A DNA stretch of 64,000 nt from Roseicitreum antarcticum. GTDB lineage: Bacteria > Pseudomonadota > Alphaproteobacteria > Rhodobacterales > Rhodobacteraceae. Shown here in pieces: positions 62,955 through 64,000 of this stretch. The stretch's first letter is position 1. The number at the start of each line of letters is the position of its first letter. The stretch covers positions 2,493,501 to 2,557,500 of the forward strand of contig NZ_CP061498.1 in assembly GCF_014681765.1 (NCBI RefSeq), read 5' to 3'. The translations under genes and the position numbers were made by a program. The notes below the pieces were generated by a model, which saw only the letters and a program-made list of their open reading frames with translations, ran no database searches and was not told the DNA's origin.

Positions 62955-63839
62955 TCAGGCCTTCATGCTGCGCGCCGGGGCGACCGGGGTCAGGCGTTCG
63001 GCATAGGCGTTGACCATCTTGGCCAACTGCGCCTCGCCGGGGCAGGACGGGATGGATGAAATCGCGCCGCCCAAAATGTCCTTCAGCCGCCGGATCGCCC
63101 CTTGCACCCCCAATTCGGACACCGCGTTGGGGCGGTTGTGCATCTGGTCTTGCCCGGCGGGTTTGCCCAGGGCGTCAGCATCGTAAAGCACATCGCGCAG
63201 GTCATCAGCGACCTGAAAAGCCTCGCCGATGCGCGCGCCCAGTTCTTCCCAGGGCTCTGCATCTTGCCCCGCTGCAACGGCGCCCATCTGGGTGGCGGCA
63301 ACGAACAGCGCGCCGGTCTTGGCGCGGTGATAGGCAGACAGGTCGATCTGATCTTCGCTTTCCCAGCCTTGTCCGGCGCAGATCCCGCCCGGCATGCCAG
63401 TGGTGCGCGCGAGGATCAGCGACAATTGTGCTGCGCGCGTGGGGTGGTCGCGCATCGCCAGGGCAAGGGTATGGAAGGCGAGGACGATCAGACTATCGCC
63501 GGTCAGGACCGCCAGTGGTTGGTTGTAGGCGCGAAAGACCGTCGGCTTGCCGCGCCGCTGGTCGGCATTGTCGAAACACGGCAGATCGTCGTGCACCAGG
63601 GATCCGCAATGGATCAGCTCCAGCGCCGCCGCCGCGTCATCTGCCAGACCGGGCGCATCATCGCCGCATGCGCTGGCCACCGCCATGAGAATCGTCGGCC
63701 GGATGCGGGCCCCCCCGGGAAACACCGCATATTCCAACGCGCTGGCAAGCCGTGGTGGCGTCTTATATACTGCACCTGCGCCCTGCCCATGGTTGATGGC
63801 GCGGGTGATGGCGGCTTCGATCCGGTGGGACAAGGGCAT
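62955..63839 (-). CDS. crtE: Geranylgeranyl diphosphate synthase
   Basis: Makes GGPP for carotenoids and for the bacteriochlorophyll tail. The 294-residue product has the first Asp-rich motif HDDLPCFDNADQRRG near residue 90 and the second QVADDLRDVLYD near 230. ATG 63839 was chosen for TTGGAG 7 nt upstream and because the upstream frame crosses the PpsR boxes. Divergent from crtD. Confidence 0.95.
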   Translation of the reverse strand: MPLSHRIEAAITRAINHGQGAGAVYKTPPRLASALEYAVFPGGARIRPTILMAVASACGDDAPGLADDAAAALELIHCGSLVHDDLPCFDNADQRRGKPTVFRAYNQPLAVLTGDSLIVLAFHTLALAMRDHPTRAAQLSLILARTTGMPGGICAGQGWESEDQIDLSAYHRAKTGALFVAATQMGAVAAGQDAEPWEELGARIGEAFQVADDLRDVLYDADALGKPAGQDQMHNRPNAVSELGVQGAIRRLKDILGGAISSIPSCPGEAQLAKMVNAYAERLTPVAPARSMKA

Positions 63840-63861
63840 GGTGTAACTCCAATCTGACACT

Positions 63862-63904
63862 TGTAAGATAGACGATACATTTAAGTTGTAAATACAAATT
63901 GACA
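63862..63904. promoter_or_regulatory. Paired PpsR/CrtJ boxes in the crtE-crtD divergent promoter
   Basis: TGT-N12-ACA at 63862-63879 and again at 63887-63904, 7 nt apart, in the 81-nt gap between divergent crtE and crtD. This would repress both carotenoid operons under oxygen. Confidence 0.88.
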
Positions 63905-63920
63905 CTTTATGGTCCGAACA

Positions 63921-64000
63921 ATGAATGAAACGCCTCATATTGCCATCATTGGCGCAGGTCTCGGCGGCCTCTCGGCGGCCTTGCGTCTGGCGCATGCAGG
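63921..64000 (+). CDS. crtD: Carotenoid 3,4-desaturase (methoxyneurosporene/hydroxyneurosporene dehydrogenase), partial
   Basis: Only the first about 26 codons are in the window. They show an FAD-binding Rossmann start, HIAIIGAGLGGLSAALRL, as in the CrtI/CrtD phytoene-desaturase family. Position (divergent from crtE, in the crtDC-crtEF arrangement) makes CrtD much more likely than CrtI. ATG 63921 or the in-frame ATG 63909 could be the start; neither has a strong ribosome-binding site. Confidence 0.8.
   Translation, partial: MNETPHIAIIGAGLGGLSAALRLAHA

Noticed and set aside
63921-64000. crtI instead of crtD for the right-edge partial gene
   Set aside because: The FAD-binding start would fit both, but a gene divergent from crtE-crtF is crtD in the conserved cluster order.
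1-64000. rRNA, tRNA or tmRNA genes
   Set aside because: I looked through the gaps for T-loop and anticodon-arm patterns and found none; a tRNAscan-SE or Infernal run would be decisive.

Overview
This 64-kb window is a chromosomal segment of a phototrophic (bacteriochlorophyll a-making) member of the Rhodobacterales (Alphaproteobacteria). The basis is a photosynthesis gene cluster at the right end in the order crtD / crtE-crtF-bchC-bchX-bchY-bchZ-pufQ-pufB-pufA-pufL-pufM-pufC-dxs. The reaction-centre operon carries pufC (tetrahaem cytochrome) and no pufX, as in Roseobacter-type, Rhodobaca-type and Rhodovulum lineages rather than Rhodobacter sensu stricto. The motB-flgE-flgK-flgL-flgI flagellar block, the high G+C content and the general gene content fit the same order. 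I cannot name genus or species from sequence alone.

Layout. 1-3.6 kb: methionine aminopeptidase, a hydrolase fused to a membrane domain, a YihY-type membrane protein and an H-NS/HvrA-like protein. 3.6-4.1 kb: an AT-richer stretch with no recognised gene. 4.1-9.9 kb: flagellar hook, junction, P-ring and motor genes on the minus strand. 10-19 kb: envelope and housekeeping genes (lytic transglycosylase-like lipoprotein, LolA, C26 peptidase, L,D-transpeptidase, cold-shock protein, MscS-type channel, thioesterase, SPOR protein). 19-23.7 kb: a compact nucleoside-salvage operon cdd-deoA-deoB-add-upp. 24-34.8 kb, plus strand: malic enzyme, propionyl-CoA synthetase, a LuxU/LuxO-like Hpt plus sigma-54 activator pair, an SDR, a HIG1-like protein, cobalamin adenosyltransferase, etfBA and YgfZ. 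35-43 kb: ruvCAB, prmA, msrA, pncA-pncB. 43-50.5 kb: trhO, a serine hydrolase, galU, a glycosyltransferase with cysQ, and an orphan ABC-2 permease with an SH3-like secreted protein. 50.7-64 kb: dxs and the photosynthesis cluster.

How it fits together. dxs supplies isoprenoid precursors, crtE makes GGPP for carotenoids and the bacteriochlorophyll tail, and crtF and crtD finish carotenoids. bchXYZ (chlorophyllide reductase) and bchC make bacteriochlorophyllide a. pufBALMC encode LH1, the reaction-centre L and M subunits and the electron-donating cytochrome. Two pairs of TGT-N12-ACA palindromes (PpsR/CrtJ type) sit exactly at the two promoters expected to be redox/light controlled: bchC, and the crtE/crtD divergence.

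The most unusual pattern is the repeated occurrence of short direct tandem repeats (11, 12, 15 and 18 bp units) in promoters, leader-like gaps, N-terminal extensions and linkers between about 13.5 and 45.3 kb. They appear inside or beside cdd, deoA, a thioesterase, a SPOR protein, a serine hydrolase and trhO. I found no CRISPR array, prophage, intact insertion sequence, rRNA or tRNA gene, and no clear candidate for a wholly new multi-gene system.
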